Shown in pieces: positions 43,827 through 52,770 of a stretch of DNA of 64,000 bases. Under the pieces are notes generated by a model. The model worked only from the letters and a program-made list of their open reading frames with translations. It made no database searches and had not been told where the DNA came from. A program made the position numbers and the translations under genes. Each line of letters begins with the position of its first letter. Positions within the stretch are counted from its first letter, which is position 1. This DNA comes from Chryseobacterium sp. ISL-80 (GTDB lineage: Bacteria > Bacillota > Bacilli > Bacillales > Cytobacillaceae), in NCBI GenBank assembly GCA_018613055.1, contig JAGGQZ010000018.1, positions 74,831-138,830 of the forward strand, in the 5' to 3' direction.

Positions 43827-46004
43827 CTACCCACCTTGATTGACGGGCTGTGGAGCCAGATCAAATTTCAGTTTGTTTTCGGTCGCATCCCAGTACAGCT
43901 TTGCGTTGAAAGTTCGATCCTTGCTCTGGAAGCCTTCGATTACATCTGTGCTTCCTTCTGCCAGCAGCTTCTTTATATTTTTTTGCGTCACTGTCTTGCC
44001 TAAGATCTGTTTGGATAGGGTAAAATTGCATTTTGTTTTTTGGTAGTTGGAGCAACCATAGAATGTACCCTTGTCCACAACCATGCCATCGCATTTTTTA
44101 CATTTTCCCAGATTCGTGCCGCGCCTTGCCTTCCCGCCTTTTTTTCCGGGCACAAAGGCATTGGTGAGTTCCTCTGAAAATGTCCAGCCTGCTGACCCTT
44201 CGGTCGTTTCCGAAACCAGGTGCTTGATCATTTTTGAGGTTTGCTCGATAAACTGCTTGGGAGATGCTTCCCCCTCGCCTATCTGGTGCAGCCGCTGTTC
44301 CCATTTTGCTGTCATTTCCGGTGAAGCAAGGACTTGTCCGCCAACTGCCGCCACGAGTATTTTAGCTTTTGCTGTGGCATAAACAAGATTCTTGCGGACA
44401 TCGATATAGGCCCGGTCCTTCAGCATCGTAATGATTCCTGCTCTCGTAGCTTCGGTTCCAAGTCCTTCTGCCTTCATCAGCACTTTCTCCAGCTGCTTGT
44501 CTTCAATATGCTTGCCGGCCGTTTTCATTAAGGTGATTAACTGTCCTTCAGTCAGTCTCTTTGGAGGCTGGGTTTTGCTTTCTTTTACTTCTGTTTTTAC
44601 GACAGTTCCGGTTTCACCCTGTTGAACAGCAGGCAGCTCCGGTTCTTTGTCTGCATCTTTTTGAGGAAGCACCTTCTTCCAGCCTTCATCAAGCTGGACT
44701 TTCCCCTTCGAAATAAACTCAGCCCTGCCATCCACGACCGTCTTGATGGTCGTATACTCCGCAACATAAGGTCCATAGTGAGCGGCGATCAGCGTCCTTA
44801 CGAGCAAATCATATAGTTTAAGCTCATCACCCGAAAGCCTGCCCAAATTTGGTACTTGTTCGGTAGGGATGATCGCGTAGTGGTCCGTCACTTTTTTCTC
44901 ATTTACATATCGTTTGTTGTTTTTAATGGATTCCACCGGCAGCGGAAATAACGGTCCATACTCTGGAATAGCCTTGAGTTTATTCAGGATAGTTGGAAAG
45001 CCTTCCGCTTCGCCGGGAGTCACATACCTGGAATCCGAACGAGGATATGAGACGATTCCCCTCTGATAGAGCCCTTGTAAAATGTCCAGCGTCTTTTTCG
45101 GCGACATCTTAAAGCGCCGGTTTGCTTCAGCCTGAATCGCTGAGAGATTGTATAATAATGGAGGCAGGAATTCTTTTTTCTCGGAAATGACTTCTGCTGC
45201 TTCCGCCGCTTTGCCGCTGCAGAATGAAGCAATTTTTTCAGCCATTTCCTTTGATTTGATCCTTGAGTCACCATCTTTTTCCCATTTGCCAGTGTATTTT
45301 TTGCCATTGATATCGAATTTCCCGATTACTTCCCAGAATGGTTCTGAGACAAAGTTCTCGATTTCCAGTTCCCGTTTTACAATGAGAGCAAGCGTTGGTG
45401 TCTGGACTCTTCCAACGGAAAATACATCTGAATACCCCTTCTTCTGCAATAAGAGAGTGTACAGTCTGGATGCATTCATGCCGACAACCCAGTCAGCACA
45501 AGCACGAGTATAGGCTTCAAAATACAAATTCTTTGTATCTGATTCACTCAGCAGTTTCTGAAAACCTTCTTTGATCGCTTTTGGGGTTAGGGAAGAAATC
45601 CACAGCCGTTTCATCGGTTTCGTGCAATTTGCGAGACGAAGGATATTCCGGATGATCAGCTCCCCTTCCCGCCCGGCATCGCCTGCATGGATGATTTCAG
45701 TTACCTGGGGGTCCGAAGCCAATCTTTTTATAATATTGAATTGCTTTGCTTTCGATTTTACGACTTCATACTGGAATTGCTCCGGAATGATCGGCAATGT
45801 ATTCAGCGACCACTTTTTCCAGGATGGGTTGTACTGTTCAGGCGAGGACAATTCCGTTAGATGGCCAATTGCCCAGGAGACATAAGCGCCATCCGGAAAA
45901 ATTTCATTTGGAAGGATTTCAAGGTATCCATCTTTCTTCTTCATTTTAAAAACGGAGGCCAGCGTTCTGCCCTGGTCAGGCTTTTCCGCAACGATCAACT
46001 TCAT
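43827..46004 (-). CDS. topB: DNA topoisomerase III
   Basis: A 725-residue type IA topoisomerase. The TOPRIM domain starts LIVAEKPDQGRTLA with the acidic set in HAGDAGREGELI; the catalytic Tyr is in RGIVSYPRSDSRYV. The C-terminal zinc ribbon (GKCKKCDGMVVDKGTFYGCSNY, then C in KTKCNF) is typical of TopB. It decatenates DNA. Located between mntR and an unknown small gene, single transcript. Confidence 0.96.
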   Translation of the reverse strand: MKLIVAEKPDQGRTLASVFKMKKKDGYLEILPNEIFPDGAYVSWAIGHLTELSSPEQYNPSWKKWSLNTLPIIPEQFQYEVVKSKAKQFNIIKRLASDPQVTEIIHAGDAGREGELIIRNILRLANCTKPMKRLWISSLTPKAIKEGFQKLLSESDTKNLYFEAYTRACADWVVGMNASRLYTLLLQKKGYSDVFSVGRVQTPTLALIVKRELEIENFVSEPFWEVIGKFDINGKKYTGKWEKDGDSRIKSKEMAEKIASFCSGKAAEAAEVISEKKEFLPPLLYNLSAIQAEANRRFKMSPKKTLDILQGLYQRGIVSYPRSDSRYVTPGEAEGFPTILNKLKAIPEYGPLFPLPVESIKNNKRYVNEKKVTDHYAIIPTEQVPNLGRLSGDELKLYDLLVRTLIAAHYGPYVAEYTTIKTVVDGRAEFISKGKVQLDEGWKKVLPQKDADKEPELPAVQQGETGTVVKTEVKESKTQPPKRLTEGQLITLMKTAGKHIEDKQLEKVLMKAEGLGTEATRAGIITMLKDRAYIDVRKNLVYATAKAKILVAAVGGQVLASPEMTAKWEQRLHQIGEGEASPKQFIEQTSKMIKHLVSETTEGSAGWTFSEELTNAFVPGKKGGKARRGTNLGKCKKCDGMVVDKGTFYGCSNYQKTKCNFTLSKQILGKTVTQKNIKKLLAEGSTDVIEGFQSKDRTFNAKLYWDATENKLKFDLAPQPVNQGG

Positions 46005-46117
46005 AATTTCCTCCTGAAAAGCTTTAGTAAGAGCGTAGTGTAAACCTAAATTCTATTTTATCTTTATTTCGCCAAGACCGTAAAGGACTTTTATCTCAGT
46101 CTCTAAAACACATAAAC

Positions 46118-46141
46118 AGGCAGCTGATTGCTCAGCTGCCT
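46118..46141. terminator. Hairpin downstream of the 98-residue protein gene
   Basis: AGGCAGCTGA-TTGC-TCAGCTGCCT is a perfect 10-bp stem just past the stop codon at 46143. Confidence 0.75.
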
Positions 46142-46142
46142 T

Positions 46143-46439
46143 TTAAAAACTATCAGTATCAAACGCCTCGACTTTATTATTCTCGTTGATGTACCATCGA
46201 TCCCTATTAACGACTGCCGAAACAGTCAAAATCAATGAAGGAACTTTTTCAATCCTTACCACGATCGCTCCGACCAGTTCCTGAAATATCACGAATGATT
46301 CTCCGTGACTGAAAGCAGCCCATTGCGGACCCATGATGGCGATGGAACGAATGATTTCTTCCTTTTCTTTTTGTTCAAGGGAAAGATGCGAAGAAAAAAT
46401 GATAATCCAATCCTCATCACCAATCGAAAAGCGATACAT
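46143..46439 (-). CDS. Small unknown protein
   Basis: A 98-residue protein with no recognised domain. It starts MYRFSIGDEDWIIIFSSHLS and contains a hydrophobic beta-rich middle (GESFVIFQELVGAIVVRIEKV). It follows the HD-GYP gene by about 60 nt in the same direction and may share its transcript. No role can be assigned. Confidence 0.6.
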   Translation of the reverse strand: MYRFSIGDEDWIIIFSSHLSLEQKEKEEIIRSIAIMGPQWAAFSHGESFVIFQELVGAIVVRIEKVPSLILTVSAVVNRDRWYINENNKVEAFDTDSF

Positions 46440-46498
46440 GCCCTCACCCTTTAATTCATCATATTTGACTATTAAAAGATATGAATGGCAGTTGCTTT

Positions 46499-47485
46499 TT
46501 ATACCCCTACGATTGAATCATTTAAGACCCGTGAAATTCTCAAACCGCGGTTGAGACGCAAATCAATCAAAGTATCTTCAGTCTTGATCAGGGCCCTCAA
46601 CGGTTCAAATTTATCGACCATAAGAATTGTCCCTTCTTCACCATTGCTTAAAAGAACGCGTTTCCCGACAAGGCTGTCCATGATCCTGTATAGAAAGACC
46701 ACCATGATTTTCGGGTCAAATTTGCCGAAAACATCGTTTTGCATCTGGGAAATGACTATGTGGAATGGTTCCGCCTGATGGTAAACCCTCGAAGACGACA
46801 TGGCATGATAGACATCAGCAATCGCGACGATTTTGGCAAACTCGTCAATCTTATCGCTCCGCAGACTGAACGGATAGCCGCCACCATCCTCCCGTTCATG
46901 GTGCTGGAGAGCTATGAGAGCAACTCTGTCATTCAACTCGGGTATATCCTTCAGCAATCTGTATCCATAAACGGTATGGCGTTTCATTTCGGCATATTCT
47001 TCCTGTGTCAGCCTGCCTGGCTTATTGAGAATTTCAGCTGGAATTCTAGCCTTTCCAATATCATGGAGGGTAGCTCCCAGCGAAAGGTCATTCAAATCGG
47101 ACTGATTAAGATTCAACCATTTTCCAAGCAACGTTGAAATGATGCCGACACAGACTGTATGCCTGTAAGTATACTCGTCTTTTGACTTAAGTTCATAAAA
47201 AAGGTGATAGATATGAGGTATTTCTGCTGCCTGTCTGATTGCAGGCATGATTTCATTTTTGATTTCAGAGACAGGTACAACGCCTGTCTTCGCGACTACA
47301 TCGAATATTTCTTCCATTTGTATGGAAGCTGCATCGAGTTTCCTGGAAATATCATCGATTTTAGTATTCACTGCTTTCTGTGATGTCGGGTCCTGAACGG
47401 GATTACCGTTCCTGATTGAATCCAATAATGTCTCAATTTGATAATCAGATAAGGACGTGAACGCTGATGGAGTGGTCTTCATCAT
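46499..47485 (-). CDS. HD-GYP domain phosphodiesterase-like protein
   Basis: A 328-residue protein. The N-terminal ~110 residues are helical and unrecognised. The HD-GYP domain has YTYRHTVCVG, TLHDIGKARIP (HD pair), MKRHTVYGYRLL, ALQHHEREDGGGYP (GYP motif) and ADVYHAMSSSR. Such domains hydrolyse cyclic di-GMP or related nucleotides. A C-terminal PilZ-like or beta-rich tail (VLLSNGEEGTILMVDKFEPLRAL) follows. All metal ligands appear present, so activity is likely. Confidence 0.88.
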   Translation of the reverse strand: MMKTTPSAFTSLSDYQIETLLDSIRNGNPVQDPTSQKAVNTKIDDISRKLDAASIQMEEIFDVVAKTGVVPVSEIKNEIMPAIRQAAEIPHIYHLFYELKSKDEYTYRHTVCVGIISTLLGKWLNLNQSDLNDLSLGATLHDIGKARIPAEILNKPGRLTQEEYAEMKRHTVYGYRLLKDIPELNDRVALIALQHHEREDGGGYPFSLRSDKIDEFAKIVAIADVYHAMSSSRVYHQAEPFHIVISQMQNDVFGKFDPKIMVVFLYRIMDSLVGKRVLLSNGEEGTILMVDKFEPLRALIKTEDTLIDLRLNRGLRISRVLNDSIVGV

Positions 47486-47673
47486 AGTACCCTCCTCTAA
47501 GCTAATAATAGTCTGCTTTTTTAATTGATTGCTGTTTTTTAACTATTGAGCGGTTCAAAAGGAATGCTTCGATATGAAAATAATAACAAATTTTTCCGGA
47601 AATAGGAACCTGGACGATGATTTTTAATTTACGAAATTTTAAGATTATTAACATTATAATAGCGCTTACATTC

Positions 47674-47703
47674 TTGACTAGGACTATTCCAATATTGTAT
47701 ATT
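47674..47703 (+). promoter_or_regulatory. Promoter and long 5' UTR of the cold-shock gene
   Basis: TTGACT (47674-47679), an 18-nt spacer and TATATT (47698-47703). The resulting untranslated leader of about 115 nt (to 47825) is long, as in other csp genes where it acts as an RNA thermosensor (family knowledge). Confidence 0.65.
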
Positions 47704-47825
47704 TAAGACATCATTTAATAGAATATATTTGCCATGTCAAAAGAATGCAGGTGTATCCAATTAGATGATAATATTCAACTTGACGCAGACTTTGTGTCGC
47801 GAAAGACATGGGAGGAAAGTTTAAC

Positions 47826-48026
47826 ATGCAAAACGGTAAAGTAAAATGGTTCAACAATGAAAAAGGTTTCGGTTTTATTGAAGTAGAAGGCGGAGATGAT
47901 GTATTCGTACACTTCTCAGCGATCCAGGGTGATGGCTACAAATCATTAGAAGAAGGCCAGGAAGTATCTTTCGAAATCGTCGAAGGAAACCGCGGACCAC
48001 AAGCAGCTAACGTAGTGAAACTATAA
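47826..48026 (+). CDS. cspD: Cold-shock protein (CspD-like)
   Basis: A 66-residue OB-fold RNA chaperone: [20 protein letters not shown] (RNP1), [13 protein letters not shown] (RNP2), and the C-terminal [10 protein letters not shown]. The ATG at 47826 follows GGGAGGAAAG. The paralogue letter is inferred from its yp-region position next to ypeQ-ypeP and is not certain. Confidence 0.93.
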   Translation: MQNGKVKWFNNEKGFGFIEVEGGDDVFVHFSAIQGDGYKSLEEGQEVSFEIVEGNRGPQAANVVKL

Positions 48027-48038
48027 TTCCAAAAGTTA

Positions 48039-48062
48039 AAGGCTGGCGCAGACGCCAGCCTT
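48039..48062 (+). terminator. Terminator of cspD
   Basis: AAGGCTGGCG-CAGA-CGCCAGCCTT is a perfect 10-bp stem followed by TTTG. Confidence 0.92.
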
Positions 48063-48085
48063 TTTGATTTGTATATTTGATTTTA

Positions 48086-48182
48086 GACATTTTGCATTCT
48101 TCATGGCGTTGAATGTCCTTTAAACCCACTTTCTTGGACATTTCACATTCTTCATAGCCCTGAAATGTCCATTAAAACCACA
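48086..48182. repeat. Two-copy 51-bp repeat with internal hairpins
   Basis: GACATTTTGCATTCTTCAT at 48086 and GACATTTCACATTCTTCAT at 48137 open two similar units 51 nt apart, each ending near ATGTCC-TTAAA. Within each unit the GGACATT and AATGTCC ends can pair. This recalls the layout of the 52-bp array near 37.5 kb but with a different sequence. Confidence 0.6.
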
Positions 48183-48188
48183 TGCTAA

Positions 48189-48362
48189 TTATAATTTCTG
48201 TCCGCATTTTTTTATTTTCTCGCCGACGGTGCATTCTGTTATGCAAAACCGGTGGGCGGATGTTTTTCCGTGTTCTTGCCGGTGATGCTTTTTCAGGAAG
48301 CATCCATTGCAATATGTATTGAGCAATGTTTCAACCTCAGCAAGGATTTCATTTCGAGTCAA
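48189..48362 (-). CDS. ypeQ: YpeQ-like zinc-finger small protein
   Basis: A 57-residue protein starting at TTG (48362), with AGGAGGG 5-6 nt upstream: LTRNEILAEVETLLNTYCNG, then C-F-L-K-K-H-H, and later HRFCITECTVGEKIKKC. The Cys pairs C-x2-C and C-x3-C plus a last Cys suggest a zinc finger, as in YpeQ. It follows ypeP by 15 nt, the order seen in B. subtilis. Function unknown. Confidence 0.8.
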   Translation of the reverse strand: MTRNEILAEVETLLNTYCNGCFLKKHHRQEHGKTSAHRFCITECTVGEKIKKCGQKL

Positions 48363-48377
48363 TCGTTTCCCTCCTGG

Positions 48378-49073
48378 CTATATTATTTGCATTTTGCTGT
48401 TGATCATCTTCCCCTGTAAAGCCTGGGTTGCCAGCTTGTCAGCCTCTTTGTTCTCTTTCCTTCCTACCGGATTGTATTTTGGATGCAATCCAAGCTCCTT
48501 GATCTTCTTTTCGATCCGATCCAGCCAGCGGTTGAGGGTTTCTTCATAGCACGGCCACTCACCCTCCAGCTGCTTCAAAACCACCTGGGAATCGCCTTTG
48601 ATTTCACAAGACATGTTCCTGACGCCCATTTCCTCAAGGATGGTAAGCGCAAAATAAACAGCTGCATACTCTGCTTCATTATTCGTTTCCAACTCATCGA
48701 ATACTTCATTTGCGCGCAGCCTGTATTTCTTTTTGCCCTGCTTGTAATAAATGATTGTGCCGAGTCCGGCCTTATAGTGGGCATTATCGAACCCTCCATC
48801 GAAATAAACAGTCAAATCATGAGGCTCTTCTTCCACCTCAGCAAGCAGTTTGCGCATTTCCTTGATTGACCAGGAGGTACCAATTTCATCAGTGAAGGAG
48901 ATTTCCAACGCTTTGCCCGATTTTTCAAGTTCTTCACCAGCCTGGAGCGCATGTTCTCCATCCAGATAATCAGAGCTGAACAGGATAGGAGCCAGACCTT
49001 TTGATTTATATTCCCATTCCAATTTATATTTCAAGACTTCTCCCCACTTTCCAATCAGTTTTGTCTCCGCCAT
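48378..49073 (-). CDS. ypeP: YpeP-like RNase H-fold protein
   Basis: A 231-residue protein. The N-terminal ~80 residues are family specific (LIGKWGEVLKYKLEWEY). The C-terminal part is an RNase H fold: LTVYFDGGFDN (first Asp), ELETNNEAEYAAVYFAL (Glu), EIKGDSQVVLKQLEG (Asp) and NKEADKLATQAL (last Asp), so the four acidic residues are present. The substrate is not established. It diverges from ypdQ, a second RNase H-like gene. Confidence 0.88.
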   Translation of the reverse strand: MAETKLIGKWGEVLKYKLEWEYKSKGLAPILFSSDYLDGEHALQAGEELEKSGKALEISFTDEIGTSWSIKEMRKLLAEVEEEPHDLTVYFDGGFDNAHYKAGLGTIIYYKQGKKKYRLRANEVFDELETNNEAEYAAVYFALTILEEMGVRNMSCEIKGDSQVVLKQLEGEWPCYEETLNRWLDRIEKKIKELGLHPKYNPVGRKENKEADKLATQALQGKMINSKMQII

Positions 49074-49220
49074 TTTTAGTTATCTTACCCATTTTCGATG
49101 GCCGTTACAATGAAAAAGAGTTGTTGGTACCGAAAATGCTTTTGTATATTTTTATAAATTATCGCTCCTATTATGATACACTATCTATTATCTGTACAAA
49201 CCAACCGGGAGTGATCGTCT

Positions 49221-49628
49221 TTGTTCGAGGTATATATCGATGGAGCAAGTGCTGGCAACCCGGGACCAAGCGGTGCTGGCATTTTTATTAAAGGAGAAGG
49301 GGAAGTTTTCAGATATTCCATCCCTCTTGGCGTCATGTCAAACCATGAAGCTGAATATCATGCATTTATAAAAGCATTGGAAATTTGTATTGAGAATGGT
49401 TTTAAGGTTGTTTCCTTCAGGACTGATTCACAGCTGGTGAATGCTGCGGTCGAGAAGGAGTTCGTCAAAAACAAACTTTATGCCCCTCTTCTGGAAAAAG
49501 CGTTGATGCTTGCCGGCCAATTCGATCTGTTCTTCATGAAATGGATTCCATCGAGTGAAAATAAAACAGCTGATGAATTAGCGAGGAAAGCGGTCAGAGA
49601 CAACAATAGGAAAGGAACCGACATCTAA
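49221..49628 (+). CDS. ypdQ: YpdQ-like RNase HI family protein
   Basis: A 135-residue RNase H fold: VYIDGASAGNPGPSGAGIFI (Asp), MSNHEAEYHAFIKAL (Glu), SFRTDSQLVNAA (Asp), NKTADELARKAV (Asp). It matches the YpdQ type, for which RNase H activity has been reported to be absent or weak (recalled). The TTG start at 49221 follows GGGAGTGATC. The stop is immediately followed by the ATG of the DMT transporter, so both share a transcript. Confidence 0.88.
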   Translation: MFEVYIDGASAGNPGPSGAGIFIKGEGEVFRYSIPLGVMSNHEAEYHAFIKALEICIENGFKVVSFRTDSQLVNAAVEKEFVKNKLYAPLLEKALMLAGQFDLFFMKWIPSSENKTADELARKAVRDNNRKGTDI

Positions 49629-50567
49629 ATGAAAGCATCAACTTTTGCAGACTTAAGCCTATTATTCGTTGCTCTTATCTGGGGTGCAACTTTTGTCGTC
49701 GTACAAAATGCCATCTCATTCCTTGAGCCTCTCGCGTTTAACACCGTTCGATTTACCATTGCTGCACTCCTCCTGGGACTATGGCTTGTGATCTTTGAAA
49801 GGCATCAACTTCAGAAATTTGACAAGAAATTGCTTGGATCAGGGGTTATGCTGGGGTTTTGGCTGTTCATAGGCTATGCATTCCAGACGCTTGGCCTTTT
49901 GTACACCACATCTTCCAAGGCTGGTTTTATTACTGGCTTGAGCGTCGTTCTGGTCCCCTTGCTGATGATTGGGATTCTGAAACAGCGTCCAGGTATTAAT
50001 TCGATCGCAGGCGTTTCGGCGGCTACCATCGGCCTTTATTTATTAACGATGTCCGATGTGTCGAGTCTTAACATCGGGGATGCTTTTGTGCTGATTTGTG
50101 CAGCAGGCTTCGCCCTGCATATCGTCTTTACCGGAAAATTCTCAAGCAGTTATCCTACACTGCTTTTGACAGCTGTGCAGATTTCTACGGTTGCCGCCCT
50201 TTCAGCTGTTTCTTCTGTCCTGTTCGAGGACTGGCAAAGAGCTTTCCAGCCAGAGGTCATTTTTTCTGCGGATGTGATGGTCGCCTTATTGGTTACATCG
50301 ATTCTCGCGACTGCCCTGGCGTTCTTCATCCAGACGAATTTCCAGAAGCATACGACTGCTACCCGAGTTGCCCTGATCTTTGCGATGGAACCTGTTTTTG
50401 CAGCGATTACCGCTTATTTTTGGGCAGATGAGCGCCTGACCTATAGTGCACTGGCGGGTTGTGCGCTGATTTTCGCCGGGATGATTTTCGCTGAACTGCC
50501 ATCAGGAAAATTTGAAAGCTTCGTCCGCAAACTATTTCCGAAAAAAGAGGCTGATTTCAAAGCATGA
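49629..50567 (+). CDS. EamA/DMT-superfamily transporter
   Basis: A 312-residue protein with ten predicted membrane spans in two EamA repeats (LLFVALIWGATFVVVQNA in the first; DAFVLICAAGFALHIVFTG in the second). Members export amino acids or metabolites; the substrate cannot be told. It begins one base after the ypdQ stop. The C-terminus is basic (FVRKLFPKKEADFKA) and lies inside the terminator stem. Confidence 0.9.
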   Translation: MKASTFADLSLLFVALIWGATFVVVQNAISFLEPLAFNTVRFTIAALLLGLWLVIFERHQLQKFDKKLLGSGVMLGFWLFIGYAFQTLGLLYTTSSKAGFITGLSVVLVPLLMIGILKQRPGINSIAGVSAATIGLYLLTMSDVSSLNIGDAFVLICAAGFALHIVFTGKFSSSYPTLLLTAVQISTVAALSAVSSVLFEDWQRAFQPEVIFSADVMVALLVTSILATALAFFIQTNFQKHTTATRVALIFAMEPVFAAITAYFWADERLTYSALAGCALIFAGMIFAELPSGKFESFVRKLFPKKEADFKA

Positions 50568-50584
50568 TGCTTTGGAACCAGCCT
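50548..50584 (+). terminator. Terminator of the ypdQ-DMT transporter unit
   Basis: AGGCTG...CAAAGCA-TGA-TGCTTTG...CAGCCT is a long interrupted stem followed by TTTTTTT; the gene's last codons lie within it. Confidence 0.88.
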
Positions 50585-50625
50585 TTTTTTATGATTTTTA
50601 GTTCAGAATAATTTCCACTTCAAGA

Positions 50626-50757
50626 ATTGTCCAGCTTCAGCGCCTAGCCAGTTTTCTCCCCTGAATAAACTTCCTCGAGTATCTTGCGATAAGCGTTAGC
50701 TTTGAGCAGCTCGAGTCGCTTGTCGGGGCTGACCAGGCGCTTCCGCTTTTCGTTATA
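50626..50757. repeat. Dispersed intergenic repeat (bcr/MITE-like)
   Basis: This holds TGTCCAGCTTCAGCGCCTAG near one end and ACCAGGCGCTTCCGCTTTTC at the other, with AGCGCCT/AGGCGCT inverted ends and CTCGAGTCGCTTGTCGGGGC inside. I recall this wording from repeats scattered through Bacillus-group genomes. Only one copy is in the window, so its dispersed nature is inferred. It ends at the stop codon of the DUF6123-like gene. Confidence 0.6.
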
Positions 50758-51034
50758 CGGCCAAAAGCTCGATTTTTTTGACAAATTGCAATGCTGCTTT
50801 GCGGGAATCAATTTTATTAGAAGCGAACGTTTCAAGCAATGAAATATAAAAGCTTCCGTCAAAACCCTTTTGAGCCTTCAGGGTAATTTCGATGGCTGCA
50901 TTTGCGATTTCATCGGTGGAATTCGTATATTGCTGTCCGAAAAATATGAAGCCGATGGCATCCTCGCGAAAATGGAAACCCTTGCTCTTCAAATGAAGCA
51001 GATAATCTTCAACTGTCCGCACTGACTGAATCAA
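50753..51034 (-). CDS. DUF6123-like small protein
   Basis: A 93-residue soluble protein: VEDYLLHLKSKGFHFREDAI, then GFIFFGQQYTNSTDEIANAAI and a helical end. It agrees with what I recall of DUF6123, present in many Bacillaceae; function unknown. Its 3' end abuts a dispersed repeat, so the last residues may have been altered by the insertion. Confidence 0.65.
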   Translation of the reverse strand: MIQSVRTVEDYLLHLKSKGFHFREDAIGFIFFGQQYTNSTDEIANAAIEITLKAQKGFDGSFYISLLETFASNKIDSRKAALQFVKKIELLAV

Positions 51035-51089
51035 TCCTCTCTCTTCAAGCCGTTTCTAGTAAAATTTTACCGCATTATCCGAGCTTTTT

Positions 51090-51554
51090 CTACCGTTTTT
51101 TCGTTAAAAGATAACCAGCAAATCCCATAGCCATCCCGAGAAGGGCTCCGCCCAGCACTTCTTTTGGCTGATGTCCGAGCATTTCCTTCAAAGGATCCGG
51201 GGACTTTTCCTCGAACTCCACCGGGTCATCCTCATGGATTTTATCAATCAGTTCATCAAGGTCATTCACCTTTAAAGTAAGTTCTCCTGTCTGCCGTCTG
51301 ATCCCCTGGGCATCATACATAACAATCATGCCATAAACCAGGGACAACGCAAAATCAATCGAACGCACTCCTCTTGTAAGGCCAACATAGGTGGTTAGGG
51401 AAGAAACGCCAGCTGAGTGTGAGCTGGGCATGCCTCCTGTTGCCAAAAATAAATCTGGTTTCCATTCCTGTGTTTTTGCATAATGAATCGGTATTTTTAA
51501 AGCCTGGGCCAGGCCGATACTTGATATCGCAATTACTGCACCTTTGTTCATCAT
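51090..51554 (-). CDS. Divergent PAP2 family membrane protein (YuiD-like)
   Basis: A 154-residue protein. GGMPSSHSAGVSSL keeps the phosphatase SxxH-like motif of the 'divergent PAP2' (DUF212) family, and MYDAQGIRRQTGE is another family block. Membrane segments at both ends and a charged middle (EDDPVEFEEKSPDP). A lipid- or phosphate-related role is assumed by homology only. GGAGGTGAC precedes the ATG. Confidence 0.85.
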   Translation of the reverse strand: MMNKGAVIAISSIGLAQALKIPIHYAKTQEWKPDLFLATGGMPSSHSAGVSSLTTYVGLTRGVRSIDFALSLVYGMIVMYDAQGIRRQTGELTLKVNDLDELIDKIHEDDPVEFEEKSPDPLKEMLGHQPKEVLGGALLGMAMGFAGYLLTKKR

Positions 51555-51705
51555 CTGTCACCTCCATGTTATTTTGAAGAAAAATGATTGCTTTTATTCT
51601 TGACCGTTCATAATAAGGATTAAGCTGTCCAAGCAGACAACCTATTAAGGTTAATTCACTTTTCGATGGAGTTTTAAACAAAATTTTTTGGAGGGATCAA
51701 ATGCG

Positions 51706-51837
51706 ATGAGTAAAAAGGGAAACAGAGGAACAAAGGCGCCAGGAGTTAATCCACAGGGGTACGGGCAAGATGCTGAATTTGCTGAAGAGCCAAAGTCAAA
51801 GCTTGAGAATGCCGCCAAGAAAAAGAATACAAAATAA
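51706..51837 (+). CDS. sspL: Small acid-soluble spore protein L
   Basis: A 43-residue protein, MSKKGNRGTKAPGVNPQGYG then QDAEFAEEPKSKLEN and a Lys-rich end. APGVNPQGYGQDAEFA is the SspL signature. GGAGGG lies 10 nt before the ATG. SspL is made in the forespore and packed in the spore core (family knowledge), so a sigma-G promoter is expected upstream, but I could not point to one with confidence. Confidence 0.85.
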   Translation: MSKKGNRGTKAPGVNPQGYGQDAEFAEEPKSKLENAAKKKNTK

Positions 51838-51848
51838 TTGGCAATATA

Positions 51849-51878
51849 AAAACGGCTGGAGCAGAATCCAGCCGTTTT
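51849..51878. terminator. Bidirectional terminator (sspL / ypcP)
   Basis: AAAACGGCTGGA-GCAGAA-TCCAGCCGTTTT is a perfect 12-bp stem with T-runs on both strands. Confidence 0.92.
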
Positions 51879-51879
51879 A

Positions 51880-52770
51880 TTAGGCGTACATTGTATCGTT
51901 TTCAAAAAGACGGTGCAACCCTCTTAGTTCCACTTCATTGAACTTGGAAAGAAGCTTTTCCCTGTCAATTCGAAAAAGAGCATCGTCCATCCTGCATTCA
52001 ACCGGTACATCGCACTTGATTTCTGCAAGCTGCCTGCTTAAATGAAGCATTTCTAGATCCGCTTCGATTTTGGCACGCTGTGATTTCGTCAATTGATGCA
52101 GATTGGCGATGACACCTTCCACATTTCCGTGTTCCTGAAGGAGTTTGATGGCGGTCTTCTCACCAATCCCTCGGACACCTGGGTAGTTATCGCTTGGATC
52201 TCCCATGAAGGCCTTCAAATCGATCATCTGTTCAGGCCAGATTCCCTTTTCAGCAAATAAAGTATCACGATTGTGAACCAGATAATTGCCATAACCTTTC
52301 TGCAGCAAAATGACAGAAACTCGGTCATCGATCAACTGGAGGATATCCTTGTCACCGGTCAAGATCGTGATCGAATCCACTTCTTTGGCGGTCTTGGCAA
52401 TCGTGCCGATGCAGTCATCTGCTTCAAAGCCGGAAAGGCCGATATTCGGAACATCAAGTGCTTCCACTACTTCTTTGACAAGTTCGAATTGGGGCAATAG
52501 CTCTACCGGTGCATCAGGTCTGTTTGCTTTATAGTTATCAAACATTTCAGTGCGGAATGTTTTGCTTCCCATATCCCAGCATACAGCAGTATGGGTAGGC
52601 TTGAATTTTGCCACTGCAGTCGCGAAATGTTTGACGAAACCATGGATTGCATTGGTCGGGACCCCTTTGGAGTTGATCATGAACTGTCCGGAAACCGCTG
52701 TTGCAAAAAAGGCCCTGAACAACAAAGCCATTCCGTCAACAAGCATTAATGACGATTTATTAGTATCCAA
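51880..52770 (-). CDS. ypcP: 5'-3' exonuclease (Pol I N-terminal domain type, YpcP/ExoA)
   Basis: A 296-residue flap-type exonuclease without polymerase domain. LMLVDGMALLFRAFFA, FEADDCIGTIAKTA, ILTGDKDILQLID and the H3TH block DPSDNYPGVRGIGEKTA carry the metal-binding Asp residues. It can remove RNA primers during lagging-strand synthesis in Bacillus, in parallel with Pol I. It pairs with sspL across a shared terminator, as in B. subtilis. Confidence 0.93.
   Translation of the reverse strand: MDTNKSSLMLVDGMALLFRAFFATAVSGQFMINSKGVPTNAIHGFVKHFATAVAKFKPTHTAVCWDMGSKTFRTEMFDNYKANRPDAPVELLPQFELVKEVVEALDVPNIGLSGFEADDCIGTIAKTAKEVDSITILTGDKDILQLIDDRVSVILLQKGYGNYLVHNRDTLFAEKGIWPEQMIDLKAFMGDPSDNYPGVRGIGEKTAIKLLQEHGNVEGVIANLHQLTKSQRAKIEADLEMLHLSRQLAEIKCDVPVECRMDDALFRIDREKLLSKFNEVELRGLHRLFENDTMYA

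Noticed and set aside
50644..50862. Minus-strand 72-residue ORF overlapping the DUF6123-like gene
   Set aside because: It runs through the dispersed repeat and is a shadow of the real gene in another frame.
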